From: Axinella damicornis
Lineage: Eukaryota; Porifera; Demospongiae; Axinellida; Axinellidae
DNA length: 64,000 bases
Assembly: GCA_963931865.1 (NCBI GenBank)
Contig: OZ007518.1
Span: 2,703,994 to 2,767,993, forward strand
Reading direction: 5' to 3'
A program made the translations under genes and the position numbers. This document shows positions 15,964-26,579 of this stretch, in pieces; the stretch's first letter is position 1, and every line of letters begins with the position of its first letter. The notes under the pieces are model-generated. The model saw only the letters and a list, made by a program, of their open reading frames with translations. It made no database searches and was not told the origin of the DNA.

Positions 15964-16108
15964 AGATTTCCAGCTTTAATTTGTGATTCCCCTATAAGTG
16001 GACATGCTTCCATTCCCCGAAACATAACCCTGGGATACAATGACGTCTTAATCTCATTGTGCCATTGTGCCCCTGTCTCTCCCTAAATGTACATCCCACC
16101 CCAATCAC
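15964..16108. other. Remainder of the last recognised DAPP1-like intron
   Basis: This is the donor-side part of the intron between the two PH exons (donor GTGATT at 16103-16108). I see no further exon in it. Confidence 0.5.
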
Positions 16109-16258
16109 CTGAAGCAGAATGGCTTTCCAGCTGTCTCGTCCCTCTCCACTGAAGTAGCGTCTTCCCGTTTTATTATTCTCAGAGGCTCAACCTCACCTCT
16201 GGCATTGTAGTACTTCAGTTCATTATGATACAGAACAAACCATCTCCGTTTCCAGTTC

Positions 16259-16365
16259 TAGGGAGGAGGAGGAGGGGGAGGAGGAGGAAGAGGAGGAGGA
16301 GGAAGGGAGGAGGAAGAGGAGGAGGAGAAGGGGGAGGAGGAGGAGGGGAAGAGGGGAGGGGGAGG
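16259..16365. repeat. (GGA)n array beside a PH-exon acceptor
   Basis: A purine-rich trinucleotide-like array on the plus strand is (TCC)n on the coding minus strand and ends in TCCCTAG/AACTGG, the acceptor at 16257. Confidence 0.88.
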
Positions 16366-16615
16366 GTAAGAAGTTGTCTTCATAGACAGGGCAGCAAATA
16401 AATGTGGAGAAGTGCTACCAAGTGAAAATACATGAGGTTAGGCTCTGTTATGAGAGCAACTACCTTTCTGTGGAAGCCCAGCTTGGTCAGGTAGCCTTCC
16501 TTGGAGTTGATCTGAAAGTGAAAATGAAAGCAGGAAATACCAACTCATGTTCACAGTGTAATCAGAATAGTAGAATGAATTGTGGATAGTGTAATCAGCA
16601 CCTCAACCTCGGAGA

Positions 16616-16972
16616 GTAAGCCTCGTCCCCAGGCCCTACCCAGTTTTTCGTCGCTTGCAGTACACCAAAACGGGGGAGGGTCTGGTATTTTTCCTCACGT
16701 GAGTCACATCAGGATTGATTGGATGTGGGCTCAGAACAGCAAGAAGAGCAAAGGTACGAGGTAACTTACCACACATATCTAGCTAGCGGGGGGCGACTGT
16801 CATACACACCAAGCATTGAACCAGTACATGTAGTTGGTTGAACAGTACGTGAAACTTCACTTTTCACTCTGAACAGGCTTGCCATTTGTCAATTACATCA
16901 TGCTCACATGAGGAAGATACCAGGCCCTATCCTGCTTTTCCACACTGCAAGTGACAAAAGCTGCTGGGAATG
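16616..16972. mobile_element. Longer TAGCCTCG-family element with inverted arms
   Basis: The left arm (AAGCCTCGTCCCCAGGCCC ... TTTTTCGTCGCTTGCAGTAC ... CCTCACGTGAG) pairs with a right arm (CTCACATGAGGAAGATACC ... CACTGCAAGTGACAAAAGC). The interior (about 16780-16870) is homologous, inverted, to about 51310-51395 in the element at 51172-51539. It lies in an intron of the DAPP1-like gene. Confidence 0.65.
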
Positions 16973-17189
16973 GTTACTGTGCAGCCCAGTTCCGCATCTA
17001 CAGGCAGTGCTAATAGGTCACATGACATGCATGTTTATAAGTGATAGGACGTACTGACAGATCAGGTGCAGAGTTTCCCGTCCTCTGCATACTCGGAGTG
17101 CTGTCCTGATGTACAATAGTCTTCTCATAGATTGCCGGCTCTGAGATACTACGGGGATACTGGTGGCTGAGTTGGACCAGCATACCTGT

Positions 17190-17365
17190 GGGTGGGAGGG
17201 AGGGAGGGAGGGAGGGGGGGGGGGGGGGGGGGGGGGGAAGAAGGAGGGAAGGGAGGAAAGAGGAAGGGATAGGTGGAGGGAGGAAGGGAGAGGGGAGGGA
17301 GGGATGGAGGAGGGAGGGAGGGAGGGATGGAAAGGGGGGGGGGGGGGGGGGGGGGGGGGGGGAGG
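17190..17365. repeat. (GGGA)n and poly(G) arrays in a DAPP1-like intron
   Basis: G-rich arrays, including runs at about 17213-17237 and 17334-17362, lie between two exons. On the minus strand they are C/T-rich and lead to CCCACCCACAG/GT, the acceptor at 17185. Confidence 0.9.
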
Positions 17366-17899
17366 GTATGGAGGCAGCTATGCTATTTGCATGTTGATGC
17401 CATACCTGTAATGATAGGCTGGTTGTCAAAGTGTTCCATGAGAGTATCAGCGTCCGGAAACTTCCCAAGACCAAAACAAAAGTGGCACCCATCCCAGATG
17501 ACACGATAGAGTTCTTACATCTGTAGGTATAAGGGAAGGAGAGGTTAAGGAGAGGTGGGGTACTCACTGTACGTAAGGCGTGGGTCGAAATAGGCCAGCC
17601 CGCACCAACGCGCGCCACCAATATTGCAGCGCGCGGCGTACTCAGCGCATGACTGTCATGTGACCGATGAACAAACGAGTGTTGTTGTGTTGTCTCGCGG
17701 GCCAGACTCTCACACGGGCAGGACAGAGCTCTGACAGTAGGCAGACGTTCGAGGCAACTCCGAACAGATGGTAAGTCATAGTATGCTATCTTGGGAGCGA
17801 AATTAATGGCGTAGCAGGACTATTAAACACTTGTCATGTGACATCGTGTTGAGTGTAGCTAGCTACTAGTCTCGGTACCTAGACTATGTAGCTAGCGTA

Positions 17900-18653
17900 C
17901 AGTCCCCAATTATGGCCAGTCCCCTATTATGGCCACGTACTAGTATTCGCGATTCCTGACTACTGGTAGATTCCCGTATTCTTGCACATGCGCAGTATAA
18001 CTAAGGTAACGTAGGGCACAAAAAAAGTTGGTGTCAGCGTTATTGCTCTCGGAGAAATATCGCCCTGAATCGGTAATCGACTTTTCTCACCTCACGATGT
18101 TCGGGCGACGGGCTCCTACTGAGTTGATACAGGTGGCGTTGCTCCATTTTTTATTTCTAGGTATCCATGACTGTTTGTAGAGTGTTTTAGTAAGTTCTGT
18201 CGTTGCCAAAAGAAACCGGAGAAAAAACTGGAAGTTTAATTGTCAACAACTTTGTTTATTTTACTATACTTGCTGTATTGAATTTGATAATGCTGTACAA
18301 CAATATAAAAGCTCCTGTGGTGGCTCAGCATGTCCTAGGACCGTGAAATCTTCACCGTCTGTCAAGTAGGGGTGGGGGTCAATGCAGGGTTAAAGTTTTA
18401 AAGAATTAACCCCTTGGTTCCTGGTTAGCATGGGGTGGCCATAATAGGGGACAGTCCCCTATTATGGCCACCGTGAACGTCGAGTACTAGACCCCTCAGC
18501 TTCCTTCGCTCAGACCTAGATACGGAACGATGTTGCTACCTGTAGAAGGACAAAGGTTGGTTGCAAGTATATGTATGCAGACCCGTGGGTATAGTGAACG
18601 CATGCGTACACAATAGAAGAAACTAGTGAAAACGTGGCCATAATTGGGGACTG
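17900..18653. mobile_element. Tc1/mariner-type non-autonomous element, CAGTCCCC termini
   Basis: Perfect 19-bp termini CAGTCCCCAATTATGGCCA are flanked by TA (17898-17899, 18654-18655). Block copy 2 lacks this segment, which shows it inserted. A second terminus pair (CAGTCCCCTATTATGGCCA at 17917 and a head-to-head palindrome at about 18434-18472) suggests nested or composite copies. I see no transposase. Confidence 0.85.
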
Positions 18654-18783
18654 TACGCTACGTACTACGTTCAGCAAGCTTTGTGTGTAACCTCGCTCAC
18701 TGCATGCAAGTCTTGACCTGAGATGAATGTAGGAGTGCTGTGTTGGTGTCACACTACAATTATCTCTCCTCTTTGCAGCTGTA

Positions 18784-20482
18784 GAGGCGATGACTGATAC
18801 TCGGACACTTAAAAAACGTTACGGTCCCACTGTGCGAAATGAGATCCAATGGAGGTAAGAATTGTAGGGTAGGTGCGCTAATACCTGGTAGCCAACATAC
18901 TCGAAACTCGACCCGGAGCAGGCTTCTGTTTTAGCAACAGCGGTACAAGTATCACATCCGCTGAAACGCCGATCGTCGGACAGGAAATTGTAATTGCGGA
19001 CACGCGTCGCAATCGTGTATTACGTCATCACCAGCCAGATTTGGTAAGCGCTACAGATAGTTACACAACTGTACGGCATGCATGCGGAAGCGAATAGAAT
19101 ATTGCCTTCCCTTCAGAGAGTAGGTGAATTTGATTCATACATTGTTTTGCAACGTATTCTCGGACAATCAACAGCACATCAAGTCATAGACAAGGGCAAT
19201 TACAATACAGCAACTACTTACACTCAGGGCAAAAATAATCACTTTCAGGTGTTTTTGACCAACACAATATACATGAAAATACTTATCACAACTGTCGCAC
19301 TGTATCCACTTAACGATCAACCCTTTGTACACAGCAATCTTGCAGTGTAGAGCACCACACTTTCCACCTTCCACTTCATCACTTGAGCTAGAATCAAACT
19401 CCATATGTCGGGCCTTTTTCCTCTGTCTCCTGGTGTTCTGCCAAGTCGACACTGTCTCTCCTGCACTTGCATACTCTACTTGCCTCTGTCGCCTGTGAGT
19501 CAACATTCTCTCTCTTGCACCCTCAGACTCTTGTCTCTGTCTCCGGCGAGTCGACAATGTCTCTTCTGCGCCCTCAGAATTAGACTCGACTTGTCTCTCT
19601 CTCCTGTGAGTCGACACACTCTCTCTTGAGTTGGACTCCACTTGTCTCTCCCTCCTGCGAGTCGACACGCTCTTGCACCCTCACCAAAATCTCTTGAGGA
19701 TCCTTCCCCTGCTTTTTGGCTACCAATGATTTTACGATCACAAGCACTTCCTTGCGTGATTTTGCAAATCCAATCTTAGAACAGCCCATCAAAAATTTGC
19801 AAGTTCTTTTTCTTCTTGGTCATTTAGATAACGTGGAGGGCCACTCCTAGCACCAGAAGCAATACAGCCAGACACTCGATCATAGAGAGTTGATTTTTGA
19901 ACCCTGAATTCCTCTGCAGCTCTACATATGGTCCACCCACCCCCCACTGCCTTACACATGCTAGCTGCAAGTCCTCCTTCGACCAATGTTCAAATGGCGC
20001 TGCTCGGGCTGAGTGAGGTGAATGCAGTGCATGCCTGGTCCGGGGATGTCCTCGCAGCGTGGAAAGGGGCTGTAAAATTGAATTATAATTTCAGGGTAGG
20101 GCGCGTACACTGTTTTCTTTAACAAAGAGAGGCCCTGGCACAATCATAGATATACAAATACCTCTAAATAACACAAAACAGAAAGAAATGGCTCACCATA
20201 GCTGCCTCTACGACAACAGATTGCTTCAACACGTGCTCGCTCTACAAAGGTCAAGCGTCCGAAGATAGCTACCGCATATCCGAAATTCCATTCCGTCCGA
20301 GAATGAGGTACAATTTAACTCCGCCTACTGCAGTAGTTTCCGGTAGCGAAACTATCGCTAGTGTTATCGTGTCGCACCGGCCAACACATCTAGTGTAACT
20401 GCCATTGCGTCCAGGCTTTCTAGTGTTTAGCCTCCACCTGTATGTCCGAGAATTCGTGCGTCCGAGAATAGATTCGTGCCTC
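18784..20482 (-). mobile_element. Degenerate pogo/Tigger-like transposon with HTH and PHD remnants
   Basis: This segment is absent from block copy 2. It is flanked by TA (18782-18783, 20483-20484) and has imperfect inverted ends (GAGGC ... CTCGGAC). On the minus strand, about 20010-19700 encodes an N-terminal HTH of pogo type (HWSKEDLQLA; AAEEFRVQKSTLYDR; NDQEEKELANF then LMGCSKIGFAKSRKEV), broken by at least two frameshifts, one in the T run at about 19793. Next come about 60-bp tandem repeats of VDSQE/RRRERQVES type, then a PHD-finger-like end (CGALHCK ... WIQCDSCDKYFHVYC) at about 19250-19340. The DDE catalytic domain expected between them is missing, so it cannot be autonomous. Confidence 0.75.
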
Positions 20483-21245
20483 TATGCCCAAAGAATTATC
20501 AAGTCTCCTGTCACACAGCCTTATAACTGTATTATAATCATGCTATTACGATTGTACATTATGTGCATTGCTTGTTGCGATCAATGTAGTGTCTTGTATC
20601 GAGTACCATGCAGCTGCCTGATCTTAAGTGCTCTAGACTCCCCCCACAATAACTATTTTGAGGGTGTGCCCAGCAGTTTTCACGTGACTGTCATTTGATA
20701 ATGGCCGCATAGAGACAGTGGTAGAGCGTTACCGATTATACGCAAAACTTCCCGAGTAGCTAGTGAGTTTCTGTGTACCTTGAAGGTCTTAGCTTGTGTA
20801 GCTCTATTAGTCTACCGCGTAGATTTCTCGTTCATGGATGCTGAAGTTCGTTATTGACGGTTGAAGTTCTACCTGGGGTGGCCAACTCACGCCTGGCTGG
20901 CTTTGTTAGGTATGTTCCTGAGCGAGCTAGGCTAATCTACGCGTCCAAAAGATAGAACCAAGTGAGTCTTTCAATATGCAACCTTAAAAGCTAGAGTTCG
21001 TGATGTGTACGTTTTGCGTATCTTGGGCCAAAAACTTGGCTGGGTGTGGCTCAACTTGTGGCGTCCTCCTTGCTCACGTGAGCGCTATCCCAGAGAAATT
21101 ATATAATTTTCATGAAGACTAGACATACTTCTACCCATAAAATATGTTTGGTTTTGATACAGTCTAACTTATTGGAGAAATTACTAAAAGAATATAGCAT
21201 ATCACTTTTCACCAGAAATTGGCCTGACCCAGCCTTACATACAGT

Positions 21246-21600
21246 GAGTATGTATACAGTATAAGTACTGACATCTACATACAATCGCTGTACTATATAT
21301 AGACTACTGGAGTGACACATTGCATCAATAATCATAATTAATACTTTCCGATGCAACCAGCTTGGTGTATATATGTAGCTAGTTGCATATTGCGCTGCAA
21401 CAGCTAGCCTCGTTCCCACGCGGCCTGGGAATGAGGCTATGCAACAGCATGATAAATGTGGCCTCTATAGTTGCTCAGACTCTTTAGCCTACGAAAATGA
21501 TTATGCTACTGCAAGCTAGTGCTTTGTATGCACTCGACCTCACCTACAATCAGTGCTACACTGCTACTGTATAATTATATTATTAATTCCAATCCACAGG
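21246..21600. other. Flank between block copy 1 and the first membrane-protein gene
   Basis: AT-rich and without an exon. It holds the 35-bp foldback at 21405-21439 and presumably the promoter of the plus-strand gene that starts at 21601. Confidence 0.5.
21405..21439. mobile_element. Minimal 35-bp TAGCCTCG foldback with 9-bp target duplication
   Basis: TAGCCTCGTTCCCACG meets GGCCTGGGAATGAGGCTA with almost no interior. A perfect direct repeat, TGCAACAGC, flanks it (21396-21404, 21440-21448). It could be an excision footprint or a very small MITE. Confidence 0.88.
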
Positions 21601-24426
21601 ATGAAACTATTGTACGTTGCACTACTCCTGAGCCTGCTGGTGCTCCAGCAAGGAGCACCCTGCAGTGCAGTACCAGAAATAGTGTTCACAATCAGCCCCC
21701 CACACGGCATTTGCAACTCGACAGAGCCACGGTATCGTGATGACTGGAAATACCACATCTTCCACGAAATTGAGAAGTCTATGGACTCCAACCAGGCGTT
21801 TTTGTATACATTTCGGAAAAACAATGCAATGAAGATATTTGTGCACACCACCGTCTGCTACAGGCACTCAACCAACAGCAGTAGCCAGTGTTCTATCGGT
21901 TCCTTTGGGCTCTACTTGTGGACCACCTCATTTCAGAGATTAATGGAAACATTGTCACAACATTTTGAATATGAGGACTTGGGTTTACTGTCCATATTGA
22001 TACGTGCAATAGTGGACAGCGCTGGAACTATAACATTACGAAGACCAGAGCCAATACTTGACAATAATGTCATCAAAACTACTGAGATTAGCCTGAATGC
22101 TACTGTGCTGTGTCCACTGAATGATGGTTTTGGATTGGAGAGTTACATGGAGATACTGCAGCAAGCATGGGAGGATTTCATACCATGGGTAAGCAGTTGT
22201 ACATAGCTATTCCAGCCTCATTCCTATGATGTACAGTGTTAGTGTACGCCAGGATGTATCCACCACAGCTACACGTAACTTAACTGTGTATGCTACTTGG
22301 CAATGCACGCAGTGGCTTTTAGGATTACTGCACTTGCCAGATAGATCTAGCCTTATTGCAAGCCTACCCCAGTTATTAATCTGTGATTTACATCACACAA
22401 AGGGGACAGTCAGAAAAAGGGAAGGCCTAAGAGCATCCACCGTGCGGACAATGTCGGGTGGATGCAGAGGATGTCGGGTGGATGGATGCAGAGGATTTCG
22501 GGTGGATGCAGAGGATGTTGGGTGGATGCAGAGGATGTCGGGTGGATGCAGAGGATGTCGGGTGGATGCAGAGGATGTCGGGTGGATGCAGAGGATGTCG
22601 GGTGGATGCAGAGGATGTCGGGTGGATGCAGAGGATGTCGGGTGGATGTAGAGGATGTCGGGTGGATGCAGAAGATGTCGGGTGGATGCAGAGGATGTCG
22701 GGTGGATGTAGAGGATGTCGGGTGGATGCAGAAGATGTCGGGTGGATGCAGAGGATGTCGGGTGGATGCAGAGGATGTCGGGTGGATGCAGAGGTAGCCT
22801 CGTTCCCAGGCCGCGTGGGTGGAGAAAGACGGCCTGGTATCCACTGCTTGCGCATGCGCGAGCATTCCCAGAAAAACCTGGGAATTCGTTTTCGTTTGTA
22901 AATGTTGGGTTGGTGTAGAGGATGTGGGAGTGATCGAGCATAGACCTTATCTATCACTGAACTATATATTATTATTGTGGTTATACTGCATGCTATTTAG
23001 GGGCCCATAAAGTGCTAGTGTACCCAGAGAAAGTTTTTTTCTGCCTACACTTCTGGGGCAAGTGCTATATATGTGTGTGTGCATCCATGTGCTTTGTATG
23101 TCACAGTAGTGTGCACATTGGAGCGTTGTTTGTGTGTGTGTTCATGCAACTGGGCGTAGGTGTGCAGTGTGTGTAGTATTGTATGTTAAACTTTGTTGGT
23201 GTGCATGTGTGTGTGGATTTCTGTTTGTGTGATTTTGTGTAGTTGTGCATGTGTGCTTGCATCCCTATCTGCATTGACTGGGTGTGTAGCTACTACCAAT
23301 CATTAACAGAGACCTTCCCTGCTTCATGCAGCTAAAATCCTATGCCAATGCCAATGGAGAAACAGTGGAATTCGACAGAACCGAGAGAGGGGTCTATTAT
23401 TCTGAGGCTGATGCCATCGATCCAAATTCAGATCTTTACCACCGCACACTCAATAACTTTCTACTTACCATCGACATACTGCTGATCATTCTGGTCATGT
23501 TTGTCATCCTGAAATTTACCCCAGTTGCCTACCTGAAAGTTCTTCAGAACACACAAACAAACTCCGGTGCACTTTCAATTTACTTGACCGTGGTGCTCTT
23601 TTCTTGTGTGTACTGTACGCTTGTCCTCTTGGGCTACCTCTTCTGGGTCGCCATGATCATAGCAGTTCTGTCTGAAGCTAATTGGGGGATTGGATTAACA
23701 AGAACAAATGCAATGCCATTAGTAGCGGGACTGATCCTTCTTCCCTTGTTTGCATTATTACAGCTTGGTGCTTGCATCCGGGTTATCCGATTTAATGCAG
23801 CCCACATTAACATCCCCAAGCTATTCTGCTGTTCTTGCCATTCTTGTAGCCATGGAAACCAGCTATGCTGCTTGGGACAATCTCGATGGGAAAAGGTGAT
23901 CGAAACATTTTCTCTCTGGATCACTGTGATGGTCATACAGTCCCTTTCGTTTAGCATAATGGGGCTTGGAATCCAATGTGCAGCCGCACCCCTGCCAACC
24001 ATTGGTGCCATGACTCTGGTAGGATCAATCCTATTTCTTGCTCTCACCTTGACAGCACACATTGTACAGACTATCCAAAGTCAAGCTACACTCAACCTCG
24101 TGACTGCAATCCAACTGATCCTTGAGATCTTAGTTACTTTGATCATTCTCACAATCGTTGCTCTGTCAATGGTGGTCTACATTGCTTACACCGCCAGCAG
24201 GCAGGATACTACCACAATAGGCAGCTTTGTAGCAGCAGTTGGATCAACCTTGCTTTTAGGAGGAGTAGTATTGCTTGCAAAAACACATCTACTTACACAA
24301 GACAAGAATGGGGCCTCACCATCAGAAGAAAATTCCTACACTAGCAATGACAGTGAAACGGAATCCTTTGGTAAGAAAGTTGCACTTAAAACGCTGGAAT
24401 CAGTGAGTTCAGCACTGGCATTATAA
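21601..24426 (+). CDS. Secreted-ectodomain multi-pass membrane protein of unknown family, 560 aa
   Basis: There are two exons: 21601-22188 (donor TGG/GTAAGC) and 23332-24426 (acceptor TTCATGCAG, phase 0, stop TAA). The start MKLLYVALLLSLLVLQQG is a clear signal peptide. It is followed by about 180 residues of ectodomain with cysteines and N-glycosylation sites (CNSTEP, TNSSSQC, LNATVLC). Exon 2 adds a juxtamembrane stretch and about seven hydrophobic segments: NFLLTIDILLIILVMFVIL, IYLTVVLFSCVYCTLVLLG, FWVAMIIAVL, LVAGLILLPLFALLQL, LWITVMVIQSLSFSIMG, TLVGSILFLALTLTA and LVTLIILTIVALSMVVYIA, plus a weaker one after them. A cysteine cluster (FCCSCHSCSHGNQLCC) forms one loop, and the tail is acidic and serine-rich. 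This resembles a receptor-like topology, but I recognise no family motif, so no function is assigned. Confidence 0.85.
22453..22795. repeat. Minisatellite, 20-bp unit, about 17 copies
   Basis: The unit GAGGATGTCGGGTGGATGCA repeats with few substitutions and one 4-bp expansion at the left. It lies in the intron of the membrane-protein gene. Unit length 20 keeps all frames open, so overlapping ORFs here are artefacts. A truncated TAGCCTCGTTCCCAGGCC element follows directly at 22796. Confidence 0.95.
22865..23330. other. GT-rich intron remainder
   Basis: This rest of the intron in the first membrane-protein gene is rich in GTGTGT-like text at 23060-23240 and ends in the acceptor TTCATGCAG before exon 2. 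No gene is seen in it. Confidence 0.5.
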
Positions 24427-24476
24427 CCTACATTCAAGAGCAGAAATCATGTCCACAGCAGATGCACAATGGTCAC

Positions 24477-24664
24477 AGCACAACAGTCACAGCACAACAG
24501 TCACAGCACAACAGTCACAGCACAACAGTCACAGCACAACAGTCACAGTACAACAGTCACAGCACAACAGTCACAGCACAACAGTTACAGCACAACAGTC
24601 ACAGCACAACAGTCACAGTACAACAGTCACAGCACAACAGTCACAGCACAACAGTTACAGCACA
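24477..24664. repeat. Minisatellite, 14-bp unit, about 13 copies
   Basis: The unit CAACAGTCACAGCA begins about 50 bases after the stop codon of the preceding gene, so it is probably in its 3' UTR. Variants with GTACAA or GTTACAG mark sub-arrays that are themselves duplicated. Confidence 0.93.
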
Positions 24665-24699
24665 ACCATCTACTCCCACCATAACCTTGATTTTCTGAG

Positions 24700-26425
24700 T
24701 AATAGCTATACATGTATTTCAATCATATAGCTGGGACATAGACTCTATGTAGTACAGCAATCATGTTGTTTGATCCTGTCGAGCACAAAATTCTTACATA
24801 ATATGTTTCCAGGTCATTTTGATTTCCTCTTTGGAGTCAGATGTCATGCATCAATCTGTTTGCACACAAAGCTCTTTCTATTCACCACATTTTTCATACC
24901 GTGCAGTATGACTATACCGGCATTGTACAAGATAATAATTATGGGAGATAACCTCATGTAGCTATACTCGTCATTGATGGCTTTGCTGGTGAACTTTGAT
25001 GGAATGCGGAAATAGTAAACAGAAAATCAGGGGGTCAAAATATGGACTGCAACAATGGTGGGATGGACAATGCATGGAGAAACAAACCTGCCCCAAATGC
25101 CCAATCATAGCATTAACAGACTGCCTTAAGCATTCACTATATACCCCCTTGGCATGTTCGGTCTATATTCACTGAACTCCACTTCCACATTTTTGGAATA
25201 CGTTGTACATGTGCGAATTGGGAGACATAGCTAGCTATCAATATCTTGTAACAATGTTGTGATGACATGTGGTGCCCTCCCCTGCAGAATAGATGTGCAT
25301 GCTCGATCTTTTCAGAATGCCTACATGTACTGTAAAAGCTGATGTAGTTGACATCACAAGCTATCAGGTAGCAGCTACCTAGTGATACATTCATCAAGTG
25401 CTGCCTATCTTGAAGGCACAGCAAGCATGCATCCTTACGGTTGGGACCAATTCAGTTAACTTGCCTGGAGAAACCTCGGCTATACCACGGACGTTTTGGT
25501 CCTAAAGGTCCAATGGAAAACTGCAGACAGTACGTTAATTATAGGTCCAACCTCATTAACAAAGTTTAAGTGACCCAAAAGACGAGTCTACCTTTATGAA
25601 TCCTCCTTGAGTCTTAGGGATCGAAGGGGAGGGATGTGAACCAGCTGTGACACCCCTTATAAGACTCAGAAGAGGAGAATGCAGGCCATATACAAGGCAG
25701 AGTTGGCTATGAGTATAGCATTATATTTTGTTGGGTTTAACACACCTACCCTATAGCTCCACATGCACTAATGAAATAACAAGCCTCGTACTCACGTGCC
25801 CCAGCGTTTGTCACTTGCAGTAAGGCCTGGGTAGCTACGAGGCTATAAATAGCATGGGCATCCATCCAGGCCCAAACTTCTAGTCAGTAGCTATAACTAG
25901 CTCTTGCCATATGTATAACTATCCAGCTAATTATAACCTTCATCCCACTTCCTAATCCACCTGTGCTAAGTACTAGTGATAATGTAATGTGTCAGGGTTC
26001 TTGTTAGGACTCAGCAGATTAGTGCGTTCTCATGGTAATGTGATGTATTTTAATCTTCCGAGTTCTGCACGCTTCTCGTGCGTTAGTTTATCCCCGGCAT
26101 TCAGCGCAACCAGCCATACCTTTACAGCTGTCAAATCGCGATCTCTCTTTGTCGGACGCAAAGACTGTATCCTGAGTACAGTGCAAATGGCAAGTTTTGC
26201 TAGAGAGCTTTTATATTAGTGTTTGCATGTAGAGTAAAAACTACACCATACATTACCTGCGTCGTGTAGAGAAACTAATTAACAGCTAAACCATGGACAA
26301 TACACTACTTAGCTATAACTAAGTATAGTGTGATGAATAATGACCATGGGTAAACGGTTTATGCATATTGATGTGAAATTGCTCTATCTACAGAAATTTT
26401 GGCTTTGGAGTCATGGAATGGCAAT

Positions 26426-26465
<40 letters not shown>

Positions 26466-26579
26466 CTATATCCGCTTCACCTTTTCATCACATTTCTTCA
26501 ACTTATCTATAATTATAGCTAAGATGCCCCCGCCCCCTCCCTTCATGCTGTCACTGATTTATTCCTTCATTAATTGCAG
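24700..26579. other. Intergenic, no gene recognised; poly(G) tract at 26427-26464
   Basis: This AT-rich region separates the two membrane-protein genes. It holds a partial foldback at about 25780-25850 (AAGCCTCGTACTCACG ... GCTACGAGGCTA) and a 38-base G run at 26427-26464. The 5' exon of the next gene should be here but I could not identify it. Confidence 0.5.

Larger units (their letters stand above)
15674..17520 (-). pseudogene. DAPP1-like SH2-PH adaptor: second half of SH2, linker and PH domain, with lesions
   Basis: Minus-strand exons in order are 17406-17520 (SH2 C-half: ELYRVIWDGCHFCFG ... HFDNQPIIT), 17055-17185 (linker, with SEPAIYEKTIVH like the DAPP1 tyrosine site), 16464-16511 (INSKEGYLTKLGFHRK), 16109-16257 (NWKRRWFVLYHNELKYY ... 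FCF) and 15674-15762 (RLITSYRTFFMFASSE / QEADEWVDILDWKP). All splice phases agree. Domain order and linker match the adaptor DAPP1 (Bam32), which binds phosphotyrosine and 3-phosphoinositides at the plasma membrane after PI3K activation. Two lesions are visible: an in-frame TAA at 17515-17517 (second codon of the SH2 exon) and a one-base frame change near 15715-15722. The first SH2 half lies 37 kb away at 54708-54840. This is either a decayed, split gene or an assembly product. Confidence 0.8.
17616..21245 (+). repeat. Duplicated block, copy 1, interrupted by two transposons
   Basis: The text from 'ATTGCAGCGCGCGGCGTAC' to 'TTACATACAGTGAGTA' is highly similar to 53010-54176 in the same orientation. 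Copy 1 is longer because of a 754-bp insertion (17900-18653) and a 1.7-kb insertion (18784-20482). The flanks of the two copies are unrelated. A third, diverged piece of its right part occurs at about 51010-51160, so at least part of the block is a dispersed repeat. A possible first exon ending ATG/GTAAGT is at 17768-17770. Confidence 0.88.

Noticed and set aside
22393..22957. Six overlapping ORFs of 110-182 codons
   Set aside because: They come from the 20-bp minisatellite, whose unit length keeps every frame open on both strands.
22453..24664. CRISPR-like arrays
   Set aside because: The repeats are directly adjacent with no unique spacers and sit in or beside a spliced animal gene.
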